This document shows, piece after piece, positions 16,781 through 24,580 of a stretch of DNA of 64,000 bases. Under the pieces are notes generated by a model. It searched no databases. It saw nothing but the letters and a program-made list of their open reading frames with translations, and was not told the origin of the DNA. The stretch is taken from positions 124,001-188,000 of the forward strand of contig JAPOZT010000011.1 in NCBI GenBank assembly GCA_026705925.1, given 5' to 3'. The position numbers and the translations under genes are program-made. Within the stretch, counting starts at the first letter, position 1, and each line of letters begins with the position of its first letter. This stretch comes from Gemmatimonadota bacterium. Its GTDB lineage: Bacteria; JAAXHH01.

Positions 16781-17764
16781 TTGAACGAGACCATAACTGC
16801 ATCCGCACCCGGCCGTGTCGGCATTGTGGGCAACCCGACCGACATGTACGGCGGGAGCGTGATATCTTGTTCGACAAAGGAGCGGGCACGGGTCTGTATC
16901 CAGCCGGCTGACCGACTCGTCCTGGACGCCGGCACCGAGCAGCGCGTCATCACGTCGCCCGACGGCCTGGCCCCATGTGAGGACATATTCGATATCGCCC
17001 GGGTCGCGCTGGCCGGAACCGAATCCGCGGACCTGCGCGTCAGGATCTCGTGGTCGACCGATATCCCTTTCCGCGCCGGCCTGTCGGGATCGACCGCGCT
17101 GCTCGTATCGATGGTCGCCGGCCTGCTCGCCTTCCGCGGTATCCGCCACAGTCCGTACCACCTGGCGGAGCTTGTCCGCAGGACCGAATACCAGAACCTG
17201 ACTTTCTGCGGGTACCAGGACGCCTACATGTGTACCTTCGGCGGGCTTCACTACATGGATTTCAGAGGGAAGGAATTCCACCTTGAATACGGGACCGATC
17301 CCTTCGCCACCATGGAGTCGATGGCTCCCGCCGCGTCCCTGCCGCTTGTAGTGGTCATCACGGGAGGCCAGCGCGTATCGGGAGGCGTGCACACCCCCTT
17401 GCGGGAACGCTGGCTTGCCGGGGAAACGGAAGTGGTCGAAGCCTATAACGCCATCGCGGTCCTGGCCCGGGAAGGCAAGAAAGCGATCCTCGATAACCGG
17501 CTCGACGCGCTGGGGAAGCTGATGAACGAGAACCAGGCGATTACCCATTCGTTGGGTGGATCCAATCCCGAGGACGACCGGTTCATCGAACTCGCCCGGC
17601 GTGCAGGCGCGTCCGGCGCCAAGCTGGCGGGCAGCAGCGGGGCCATCGTGGCGCTCCACGACACCCCCGACGAACTGGCTCGGGTCATGATGGATGCCGG
17701 CGCCGCGGGCATACTCGAACCTTCGCCGGGACCCGGACTCGATATCGAGCCGGAAGACCTGTAG
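16781..17764 (+). CDS. GHMP-family sugar kinase
   Basis: The 327-residue kinase has the three GHMP motifs: SAPGRVGIVGNPTDMYGG near the N-terminus (galactokinase/glucuronokinase-like), IPFRAGLSGSTALL as the ATP loop, and AGASGAKLAGSSGAIVAL near the C-terminus. TTG at 16781 is chosen because GGAG lies five bases upstream and the product then starts right before motif 1; GTG at 16712 or ATG at 16739 would add 23 or 14 residues. It follows a GalU-like gene, so it may phosphorylate C1 of a sugar or uronate for UDP-sugar formation. Substrate unknown. Confidence 0.82.
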   Translation: MNETITASAPGRVGIVGNPTDMYGGSVISCSTKERARVCIQPADRLVLDAGTEQRVITSPDGLAPCEDIFDIARVALAGTESADLRVRISWSTDIPFRAGLSGSTALLVSMVAGLLAFRGIRHSPYHLAELVRRTEYQNLTFCGYQDAYMCTFGGLHYMDFRGKEFHLEYGTDPFATMESMAPAASLPLVVVITGGQRVSGGVHTPLRERWLAGETEVVEAYNAIAVLAREGKKAILDNRLDALGKLMNENQAITHSLGGSNPEDDRFIELARRAGASGAKLAGSSGAIVALHDTPDELARVMMDAGAAGILEPSPGPGLDIEPEDL

Positions 17765-17785
17765 GAAGTCCTTTAGGGAGCCGCC

Positions 17786-19078
17786 GTGAACATCACCCTC
17801 GACTACCATAAATCCGGCCTCGAAGTAAGCGTCCCGGACGAAAATCTGGCCGTTGTCCTCAAGATGCGGGAAACGCCTCCGCTCGATGATCCGGTGACCT
17901 CGACCCGGGAGGCCCTGCAGCGACCCGTGGCCGGTCCGCCCCTTGCGGAAATCGCCCGGGGCCGCCGCAACGCCTGCGTGGTCGTGTCCGACATCACCCG
18001 GCCCGTCCCACACGACATTATCCTGCCGCCGCTCCTTGAATGCCTGGAGCAAAGCGGGATCAGACCGGAGGACATCACCCTTCTGGTCGCCACGGGACTG
18101 CACACCCCCATGGACGAGGAACAGCTTCGCGAGACCCTGACCGGCGACGTGGTGGACCGGTATCCCGTCGTCAACCACGTCGCCCGCAACGGGAACGAAC
18201 AGGCCGACCTGGGCGCCACCAGCACTGGGATCCCTATCCGCGTGGACCGCAGATACGTGGAAAGCGACCTCAAGGTGCTGACCGGGCTGATCGAGGCGCA
18301 CTTCATGGCCGGGTACTCGGGCGGACGCAAGCTGGTCGCGCCCGGACTCGTGGGCGTGGAGACGATCGAGCATCTTCACGGACCCGGTATCCTGGAGCAT
18401 CCCAACGCCACGACGGGTGTGCTCGACGGCAACCCCCTTCACGAGGCCGCGCTGGAAATCGCCCGGCGGGCCGGGGTGGATTTCATCCTCAACGTGGCCA
18501 TGGACGAGGACCGCCAGATCACCGGGGTGTTTGCCGGCGAGCTCGACCGGGCGCACCGGCACGGCGTCCGCCACGTGGACGGCATGGTCGTGGCCTCCGT
18601 CGAAGAACCGGTGGACATCGTCGTGACCTCGTCGGCCGGCTATCCCCTGGACACCACCTTCTACCAGGCCGTGAAGGGCATGGTCGGCGTGCTCGACATC
18701 CTGAAAGAAGACGGTTCCATCGTCATCGCCGCGGGATGCGCAGACGGGATCGGCAGCGCGGAGTTCGAAGAACTGCTTCGGAAGACGACGGACATCGACG
18801 CCTTCATCCACTGGATTCAGCAACCGGGCGTGTTCACCATCGACCAGTGGGAGATCGAGGAACTGGTCAAGGCGCTGAAGAAGGGCCGGGTGTATCTTTA
18901 CACGGACGGGCTGAGTGACGACGACGTACGGGACTGCCTGGTCGAGCCGGTACCGTCCGTCGAGGCCGGCATCGCGCGGGCACTGATGCGTCACGGCGCC
19001 GGTGCCACCATCGCGGTCGTCCCGAGGGGCCCCTACGTCATTCCACGGGTGGTGCCCGGACAGGACGCAGCCGGGTAG
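17786..19078 (+). CDS. LarA-like nickel-pincer racemase/epimerase family protein
   Basis: The 430-residue protein matches the lactate racemase LarA layout: VVVSDITRPVPHD, VATGLHTPM (first catalytic His), LIEAHFMAGYSGGRKLVAPG with the second His and the Lys that anchors the nickel-pincer nucleotide, then HLHGPG. Relatives racemise or epimerise many 2-hydroxyacids, including sugar acids. No LarB, LarC or LarE cofactor genes are in the window, so they must be elsewhere. The setting beside a dehydratase and KDPG-type aldolase points to a C2 sugar-acid epimerase, an inference. GTG start. Confidence 0.87.
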   Translation: MNITLDYHKSGLEVSVPDENLAVVLKMRETPPLDDPVTSTREALQRPVAGPPLAEIARGRRNACVVVSDITRPVPHDIILPPLLECLEQSGIRPEDITLLVATGLHTPMDEEQLRETLTGDVVDRYPVVNHVARNGNEQADLGATSTGIPIRVDRRYVESDLKVLTGLIEAHFMAGYSGGRKLVAPGLVGVETIEHLHGPGILEHPNATTGVLDGNPLHEAALEIARRAGVDFILNVAMDEDRQITGVFAGELDRAHRHGVRHVDGMVVASVEEPVDIVVTSSAGYPLDTTFYQAVKGMVGVLDILKEDGSIVIAAGCADGIGSAEFEELLRKTTDIDAFIHWIQQPGVFTIDQWEIEELVKALKKGRVYLYTDGLSDDDVRDCLVEPVPSVEAGIARALMRHGAGATIAVVPRGPYVIPRVVPGQDAAG

Positions 19079-19195
19079 TGCGATGCAGCCGGTGGATCTA
19101 ACGGCTGTGGCCTGCAAATCGCCGGCCGGGTTTGCCGCCGCCGCCTGGCAGACCGCCCGCTGGATTCACCGCCGCGCCTTGAAAACGAGCCTCAC

Positions 19196-19723
19196 ATGAC
19201 TTCCAACCAGTACGTCCACCATACTCCAAGTATCCATCCCTCCGCCTTCGTAGCGGAAAGCGCCGACTTGATCGGCGCGGTGGACATCGGGAAGGACGCG
19301 AGCGTCTGGTTCCAGGTGGTGATCCGGGCGGACGACGAGCCCGTAACCATCGGCGAGGGAACCAACGTGCAGGACGGCAGCGTCCTCCACATCGACGCCG
19401 GCATGCCCACCGAACTGGGCATGGGCGTCACCGTAGGGCACCGTGCCATCGTCCACGGCGCGCTGGTGGAGGACCACGTGCTGATTTCCATGGGCGCCGT
19501 GATCCTCAGCGGCGCGCGGATCGGCAGGCACTGCATCATCGGCGCCGGCGCGCTGGTGCTCGAAAACATGGAAGTGCCACCGGGTTCCCTGGTCGTGGGC
19601 GTTCCCGGACGCGTGGTTCGTTCCGTCACGGACGAGCAGATCGAACGCATACACCGGACCGCCGAGGGGTATGTTGAACGGCGCGGAATCTACCTCGAAC
19701 GGCGGGTTCACGACACTTCCTGA
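19196..19723 (+). CDS. gamma-carbonic-anhydrase-like left-handed beta-helix protein
   Basis: The 175-residue hexapeptide-repeat protein has repeated [LIV]G-x4 turns and three histidines placed like the zinc ligands of gamma-class enzymes: SVLHIDAG, and VGHRAIVHGA. The C-terminal helix follows VPGRVVR. Members of this YrdA/CaiE/PaaY group bind zinc, and some hydrate CO2; activity here is unproven. It follows the LarA-like gene by 117 bp with no visible terminator. Confidence 0.88.
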   Translation: MTSNQYVHHTPSIHPSAFVAESADLIGAVDIGKDASVWFQVVIRADDEPVTIGEGTNVQDGSVLHIDAGMPTELGMGVTVGHRAIVHGALVEDHVLISMGAVILSGARIGRHCIIGAGALVLENMEVPPGSLVVGVPGRVVRSVTDEQIERIHRTAEGYVERRGIYLERRVHDTS

Positions 19724-19827
19724 CCGCCTGATTTGTGGTGCTCCGGACTCCGTGTCGGGCGTCAGAATCCACTTGACTTTGACAGGCTTGTTCTGTAGTT
19801 TGCGGTGCTCTGTTATGCTGGTCCTGA

Positions 19828-19901
19828 GCGCCTGTAGCTCAATTGGATAGAGCACCTGACTACGGATCAGGAGGTTGGGGGTTCGACTCCCTCCGGGCGT
19901 A
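19828..19901 (+). tRNA. tRNA-Arg(ACG)
   Basis: Complete 74-nt cloverleaf: acceptor GCGCCTG, anticodon stem CCTGA/TCAGG with loop CTACGGA, T loop TTCGACT. CCA is not encoded. The first pair is G1-U72. A34 must be deaminated to inosine by TadA, whose gene begins 20 nt downstream. TATGCT at 19814-19819 could be a -10, but no well-spaced -35 is seen. Confidence 0.95.
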
Positions 19902-19921
19902 TTTTCGTGGGACGCGGTAGC

Positions 19922-20473
19922 ATGAGAATGAACGAGGGCGAACACGAAGAATGGCTCAGGCTGGCGCTGGAGGAAGCCCGGTCGGCGGGAGCCGCCGGTG
20001 ATGTGCCCGTCGGGGCCGTGATCGTTCACGATGGTGTGGTCATCGGTCGGGGCCAGAATCGCGTGGAACGATTGCGCGATCCCACCGCCCATGCCGAGAT
20101 GCTCGCGATTCGGGAAGCCAGTTCATCGTTGGGGTATGAACGGCTAGCCGGGGCCACGATTTACGTTACGCTGGAACCCTGCGCCATGTGCGCGGGTGCG
20201 ATCGTACTGGCCCGTCTGGACGAACTCGTGTACGGGGCAGACGATCCCAAGACCGGGGCCTGTGGATCCCTGCGCGATATCGTGCGGGACACCCGGCTGA
20301 ATCACCAGGTGGCTGTAACGCGCGGTGTGCTGGCGGAAACCTGTTCAGGGCTGCTGAAGGAGTTCTTCAGGGCGAAACGGGGAACGGGCGAAACGGGCGG
20401 TTCGGGAAGTACGGACGGTCCAGGAGATACAGCTGTCGAACCGAGGTTGCCGGAGAGGTGCGAGAGTGGTTGA
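19922..20473 (+). CDS. tadA: tRNA-specific adenosine-34 deaminase
   Basis: Converts A34 to inosine in tRNA-Arg(ACG). The 183-residue product has the zinc-deaminase sites His57 and Glu59 (HAEM) and Cys87/Cys90 (PCAMC). ATG at 19922 is used; GTG at 19907 or ATG at 19928 are possible. The conserved domain ends near KEFFRAK. A low-complexity Gly/Thr/Ser tail of about 30 residues then runs on, and the stop lies 22 nt inside the tRNA-Ser(CGA) gene. It follows the gene of its own substrate tRNA. Confidence 0.94.
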   Translation: MRMNEGEHEEWLRLALEEARSAGAAGDVPVGAVIVHDGVVIGRGQNRVERLRDPTAHAEMLAIREASSSLGYERLAGATIYVTLEPCAMCAGAIVLARLDELVYGADDPKTGACGSLRDIVRDTRLNHQVAVTRGVLAETCSGLLKEFFRAKRGTGETGGSGSTDGPGDTAVEPRLPERCESG

Positions 20474-20536
20474 ATCGGACGGTCTCGAAAACCGTTGTGC
20501 CTTCGGGCACCGTGGGTTCGAATCCCACCCTCTCCG
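20452..20536 (+). tRNA. tRNA-Ser(CGA)
   Basis: Class II tRNA of 85 nt with acceptor GGAGAGG/CCTCTCC, anticodon stem ACGGT/ACCGT with loop CTCGAAA, a variable arm closed by GTGCC...GGCAC, T loop TTCGAAT and discriminator G. CCA is not encoded. The first 22 nt overlap the end of tadA. Confidence 0.95.
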
Positions 20537-20607
20537 TTCTACAGCCCGCTGAATGAAATCCTGGAGGATGGCTACCGGCCACGGTGATGGCTTCAGACAC
20601 AGACCTG

Positions 20608-20693
20608 GGAGAGGTGCGAGAGCGGTTGAATCGGCACGCCTGGAGAGCGTGTGTTCACCATGTGGACCGTGGGTTCGAATCCCACCCTCTCCG
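20608..20693 (+). tRNA. tRNA-Ser(GGA)
   Basis: Class II tRNA of 86 nt with the same acceptor and T arm as the preceding tRNA-Ser. Anticodon stem CACGC/GCGTG with loop CTGGAGA, long variable arm, discriminator G, no encoded CCA. The shared arms suggest an old tandem duplication of a tRNA-Ser gene with anticodon change. Confidence 0.95.
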
Positions 20694-20703
20694 TAATTGT
20701 TTT

Positions 20704-20776
20704 GGGGCAGTAGCTCAGTTGGGAGAGCGCCAGAATCGCAATCTGGAGGTCGGCGGTTCGATTCCGCTCTGCTCCA
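20704..20776 (+). tRNA. tRNA-Ala(CGC)
   Basis: Complete 73-nt cloverleaf: acceptor GGGGCAG/CTGCTCC with the alanine identity pair G3-U70, anticodon stem CCAGA/TCTGG with loop ATCGCAA, T loop TTCGATT, discriminator A, CCA not encoded. Confidence 0.95.
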
Positions 20777-20860
20777 CTCGGAAGGCCGGGCGCCAGGCAG
20801 TCGGTGTTCAGGGCAGCCGGTGTCCCCGCCGTCCCGTATTACAGGCTTGGATCGATTACG

Positions 20861-21130
20861 GTCGTGCTAGATGGGGAGTTAGCGGTGCCCTGTAACCCGC
20901 AACCCGCTACAGCGGGATCGAATTCCCATCCCGAGGATCGCACTTGCGTCGCCGGTATGCGCTGCATCCGGTATTGAAAGTCAGGTCCCGCGCAACGTGA
21001 CAACGCCCAACCCCGTCAGGACCGGAAGGTAGCAGCGGTAAGCGCCTGAAGCGTGTGCCGCGGGAGCGCCTGGCCGGAGCCGGCGGCACGGATGCCTCGA
21101 TACGAGTAGATTCGAGGGTGGGTGCACGAC
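20861..21130 (+). ncRNA. ffs: signal recognition particle RNA, long form with Alu domain
   Basis: About 270 nt. Terminal stem GTCGTGC (20861-20867) pairs with GCACGAC (21124-21130). The 5' Alu domain is recognisable by gtgccctgtaacccgc and the paired GC-rich segments after it. The S-domain tip has gtcagg, the GGAA tetraloop at 21024-21027 and agcagc, closed by CCCGCG...CGCGGG. This is the architecture of Bacillus-type scRNA, not the 110-nt 4.5S RNA. The ends are inferred from pairing. It lies directly upstream of dnaX, a frequent partner. Confidence 0.92.
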
Positions 21131-21199
21131 CGCTTTATCTTTTCCCCTTCGTTCCGCCTGCCGCTCGTCCCGAGTAACCCAGGCATGGAGGGTTGGGCA

Positions 21200-23407
21200 T
21201 TGGCCTACGAAGTCACCGCCCGAAAATGGCGCCCCCAGGAATTCGACGGCGTGATCGGGCAGGAACACGTCACCACCACGCTGAAAAACGCCATTCAGGC
21301 GGGCCAGATCGCCCATGCCTACCTCTTCGCCGGACCCCGAGGCGTGGGCAAGACGACCACGGCCCGCATCCTGGCCAAGGCCCTGAACTGCGTCGACGGC
21401 CCCACGGTGACGCCCTGCAACGCCTGCACGTTCTGCCAGGAAATCTCGGAAGGACGAAGCGTCGACGTGCTGGAAATCGACGGCGCATCCAACAACCGGG
21501 TCGAACAGGTCCGGACGCATCTGCTCGAGAGCGTCAAGTACACGCCCAGCCAGGGCAAGCACAAGATCTACATCATCGACGAAGTGCACATGCTGACCAA
21601 GGAGGCCTTCAACGCCCTGTTGAAGACGCTCGAGGAGCCGCCTGCCCACGTGTACTTCATCTTCGCGACGACGGACCCCCGGAAGGTGATCCCCACCGTG
21701 CTTTCCCGGTGCCAGCGATTCGACTTCCGGCGCATATCGGGGCCCACCATCGTGGATCACCTGGCCATGATCAGCGAGAAGAGCGGGTACGACGTCCAGC
21801 GCGAAGCCCTAGCCCTCATCGCGCGCCGGGTGGACGGCAGCATGCGCGACGCCGAAAGCCTGCTGGACCAGGTCGTCGCCTTCGGCGGCACCGCGCTGAC
21901 CGCCAGCGAAGCGGCGGAAGTCCTGGGCATCGTGGACCAGGACGTCTATTTCGAACTGCTGGACATCGTGGCGGAGCAGGACGTGCCCCGGGGACTGGAC
22001 CTGGTCGACCGGGTATTCGGACAGGGCCATGATCTCGAGGAGATCGTCCTCGGCATCCTGGAACACCTGCGCAACCTGCTCGTCGTCAAGGCGGCGCCCG
22101 AAGCGGAAGTACTGATCGGCGACGCCGCCCTCGCGTTGGACCGCTTCCGGGAACAGGCCGGAAGATTCGAGACGGAAGACCTGCTCCGGCTTTCCCAGCT
22201 GGCCACGCAGATGGAACAGTCGATAAAGACAAGCGCGCTGCCCCGGGTGCAGCTCGAGACGGGCGTCGTCCGCATGATACGCTTGGCCCGATCGGTCCAG
22301 CTGACGGACGTCATGGCCCGGTTGTCAGAAATGGCCAGCCGCGTGGAAGCGGGAGACGAAGGAGCGGGAGACGGTGGAAAGGGAGACGGAGAAAAGGCTT
22401 CCAGCACAGGGGCTTCCGGCAGAGAGGGTTCCGAAACAGAGGGTTCCGAAACACCGTCCGCTCAGTCTGCCGGTCCGCCGTCCGGCTCTTCACCTGCGCC
22501 GCCGGAGCCAGCATCATCGGGACCTGTCCCCTCTGGAACAGCCCCATCTGGGCCACCACCTTCAGGCCCAGCCACATCCGTTGATGCAACGCGAAGCCCC
22601 GCGGCATCCTCAGAGTCATCGGCGGCATCCACCGAATCTAAGGCGGCATCCACCGCGTCATCGGCGGTATCCACCGAGTCATCGACGGCCACCTCGACTT
22701 TGCCGAAGCTGGATCTACGGGCGGCCCGCGACCGATGGCCCGCCATCGTGGATGAGATCGCCAGGCAACCAGGCTTCCTGGGCAGGCAGTTGGAGGAAAT
22801 CGAGATAAAGCGTTTTACGCCGCCAAATGAAGAAGGATCTGGAGGTCCCGCCACGATTACGCTCGGGTTCGGGACCGGACAGGTATTTGTCAAGGAACGT
22901 GTCGAAAAACGCGAGAACTCGCAGATGATACAGTCAATATGTAGAGAAGTACTGGGCATCCCGGTACGTATCGAATGCGAGATCGACGAAAGCACGGCGG
23001 AAAACGCCGACCGGAAGACTGGTGGCGCCGAAGCGGAGATGGCCGGAGACGGCGGTAGAACAGTTGACGCCGAAGCGGGGACGGCCGGAGACAGCGGCAG
23101 GACCGAAGACCCCGAAGCAGAGATGGCCGGCGGCAATGCTGCGGCAGATATCGCCAGCGCCGAGATGGCCGGCGCCAGCGATAGCACCGACGACGCCGGG
23201 GCCGGTCTGGACGAATACCCCGGCTCGGCAGAAGAAATCGTCAGCGAAGCACAGGACACCACTGCGGCCGGCAGAACAGGCGGCCAGGCGGATCACACAG
23301 CCGGCAGAACAGGCGGCCAGGCGGCAAACACCCGCGCGGGCGCCGCGAAGGATCCGGCCGTCCGGAAAATCGTGGAGGCCTTCGACGGCCAGATCGTGAC
23401 GGACTGA
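21200..23407 (+). CDS. dnaX: DNA polymerase III subunits gamma/tau
   Basis: Clamp-loader ATPase of the replisome. TTG at 21200 has GGAGGG seven bases upstream and gives the usual start AYEVTARKWRPQEFDGVIGQEHV (MAYEVTARKWRP, then QEFDGVIGQ); upstream starts would overlap the SRP RNA. Walker A is GPRGVGKTTT (about residue 46), the zinc module CNACTFCQ follows, Walker B is IIDEVHML, and sensor 1 is FATTDP. Domain V appears as WPAIVDEIARQPGFLG. The tail after about residue 380 is low-complexity and built of short repeats. No convincing A-rich slippage site for a short gamma form is seen. Confidence 0.94.
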   Translation: MAYEVTARKWRPQEFDGVIGQEHVTTTLKNAIQAGQIAHAYLFAGPRGVGKTTTARILAKALNCVDGPTVTPCNACTFCQEISEGRSVDVLEIDGASNNRVEQVRTHLLESVKYTPSQGKHKIYIIDEVHMLTKEAFNALLKTLEEPPAHVYFIFATTDPRKVIPTVLSRCQRFDFRRISGPTIVDHLAMISEKSGYDVQREALALIARRVDGSMRDAESLLDQVVAFGGTALTASEAAEVLGIVDQDVYFELLDIVAEQDVPRGLDLVDRVFGQGHDLEEIVLGILEHLRNLLVVKAAPEAEVLIGDAALALDRFREQAGRFETEDLLRLSQLATQMEQSIKTSALPRVQLETGVVRMIRLARSVQLTDVMARLSEMASRVEAGDEGAGDGGKGDGEKASSTGASGREGSETEGSETPSAQSAGPPSGSSPAPPEPASSGPVPSGTAPSGPPPSGPATSVDATRSPAASSESSAASTESKAASTASSAVSTESSTATSTLPKLDLRAARDRWPAIVDEIARQPGFLGRQLEEIEIKRFTPPNEEGSGGPATITLGFGTGQVFVKERVEKRENSQMIQSICREVLGIPVRIECEIDESTAENADRKTGGAEAEMAGDGGRTVDAEAGTAGDSGRTEDPEAEMAGGNAAADIASAEMAGASDSTDDAGAGLDEYPGSAEEIVSEAQDTTAAGRTGGQADHTAGRTGGQAANTRAGAAKDPAVRKIVEAFDGQIVTD
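22616..22693 (+). repeat. 21-bp in-frame repeats in the dnaX linker
   Basis: Three and a half imperfect copies of tcatcggcggcatccaccgaa encode a Ser/Ala/Thr/Glu-rich linker between the clamp-loader and C-terminal parts. The nearby block gagggttccgaaaca is also doubled. Confidence 0.85.
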
Positions 23408-23487
23408 CGGACTGAGACCGGGTAGCGGTAGCTAATGGACTGAACCCGGGTCGCGACAATTAAAAGCGGGCAGGAAAGGAAAAGAAT

Positions 23488-23802
23488 ATGGCCAAGGGCA
23501 TGTCGGGCATGATGAAGCGCGTCCAGCGGATGCAGAAGAAGATGATGCAGATTCAGGAAGAAATGGCCGGGAAGCGGGTCGAAGGCACTGCGGGCGGCGG
23601 TATGGTCACCGCGGTGGTCGACGGCAAGCTGAACGTCGTGGAGATCAGGATCGATCCGGCCGTGGTGGACGCCGATGACGTGGAGATGCTCGAAGATCTC
23701 ATACTGGCCGCCGTCAACCAGGGCCAGCAGAAGGCGCAGGAACTGGTGAACCAGGAGATGGGCCAGATCGCCGGCGGACTGAACATCCCCGGCCTGGGTT
23801 AG
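23488..23802 (+). CDS. ybaB: YbaB/EbfC nucleoid-associated protein
   Basis: The 104-residue DNA-binding protein of the YbaB/EbfC family forms tweezer-like dimers. The N-terminal Met- and basic-rich helix MSGMMKRVQRMQKKMMQIQEEM (quoted in part: MMKRVQRMQKK) is followed by the conserved GTAGGGMVTAVVDGKLNV and ending QEMGQIAGGLNIPGLG. AGGAAAGG precedes the ATG. It lies in the standard dnaX-ybaB-recR order, 80 bp after dnaX. Confidence 0.93.
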   Translation: MAKGMSGMMKRVQRMQKKMMQIQEEMAGKRVEGTAGGGMVTAVVDGKLNVVEIRIDPAVVDADDVEMLEDLILAAVNQGQQKAQELVNQEMGQIAGGLNIPGLG

Positions 23803-23875
23803 TAGCACATCGTCGCGAGACGTTTCGCCGATCCCGGTCCGGTGTAACTGCCCGGTCTTACTGCCCGGCCGTGCA

Positions 23876-23914
23876 ATCCGGTCGTACTATCCGGTCGTAC
23901 TATCCGGTCGTACT
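23876..23914 (+). repeat. 13-bp tandem repeat, three perfect units
   Basis: Three perfect copies of atccggtcgtact just before recR, preceded by more degenerate reiterations of cccggtctta. It ends 12 bp before the recR start. Confidence 0.93.
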
Positions 23915-23926
23915 GGATGTTAACCC

Positions 23927-24529
23927 ATGGTGCGCAAATACAGTTCCGAGGCCCTGGCCATCCTGGTGGACGAGTTGAGCCGCCTGCCCAACATCGGCAG
24001 GGTGACGGCCCAGCGGCTGGCCTTCCATATTCTGAAGGGGCCCGCCGAACGCGCCTTTTCGTTGTCCGACGCCATCCGCGCGGTGAAGGAGAAGGTCCGG
24101 TACTGCAGCGTGTGCTGGAACATCACCGAGTCCGCAACCTGTGAGATCTGTCACGACGCCCGGCGTAAACCGGAGACCATCTGCGTGGTGGAAGAGCCCC
24201 GCGACGTGATCACGCTCGAAAGCACGGGAGAATATCGCGGCCTGTACCACGTGCTTCACGGTGCGCTTTCACCCCTCGACAACATCACCCCGGACGACAT
24301 TCGCGCCCGGGAACTCGTGGACCGGATGAGCGAATCGGTGGAAGAGGTCATCATCGCGACCAATCCCAATATCGAGGGAGAAGCCACCGCGCTCTACCTC
24401 AGCCGTCTGATCAAGCCCCTGGGCGTACGGGTTACCCGCCTCGCCAGGGGTCTTCCCATGGGCGGCGACCTGGAGTACGCCGACGAAGTGACCCTTGCAC
24501 GCGCCCTGGAAGGCCGCACGGAGTTGTAA
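23927..24529 (+). CDS. recR: recombination mediator protein RecR
   Basis: RecFOR-pathway DNA-binding ring protein. The 200-residue product has the helix-hairpin-helix LSRLPNIGRVTAQRLAFH (LPNIGRVTAQR), the four-cysteine zinc finger CSVC...CEIC, and the Toprim domain beginning ICVVEEPRDV and ending ATNPNIEGEATALYL. ATG start at 23927 immediately after a three-unit 13-bp repeat. Last gene of the dnaX-ybaB-recR set. Confidence 0.95.
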   Translation: MVRKYSSEALAILVDELSRLPNIGRVTAQRLAFHILKGPAERAFSLSDAIRAVKEKVRYCSVCWNITESATCEICHDARRKPETICVVEEPRDVITLESTGEYRGLYHVLHGALSPLDNITPDDIRARELVDRMSESVEEVIIATNPNIEGEATALYLSRLIKPLGVRVTRLARGLPMGGDLEYADEVTLARALEGRTEL

Positions 24530-24580
24530 CCCGGATCTGAATCAAGATCGCCGGACCGATCCGGCGATCCCCTTGCCGCC

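Noticed and set aside
15827-19117. A 1096-codon open frame on the minus strand across galU, the GHMP kinase and the LarA-like gene
   Set aside because: It is antisense to three well-supported genes, has no recognisable domain, and reads as an Arg/His/Gly-rich product typical of high-GC antisense frames.
21122-21199. Upstream in-frame extension of dnaX
   Set aside because: It overlaps the 3' end of the SRP RNA, and TTG at 21200 has a well-spaced GGAGGG and gives the standard DnaX N-terminus.
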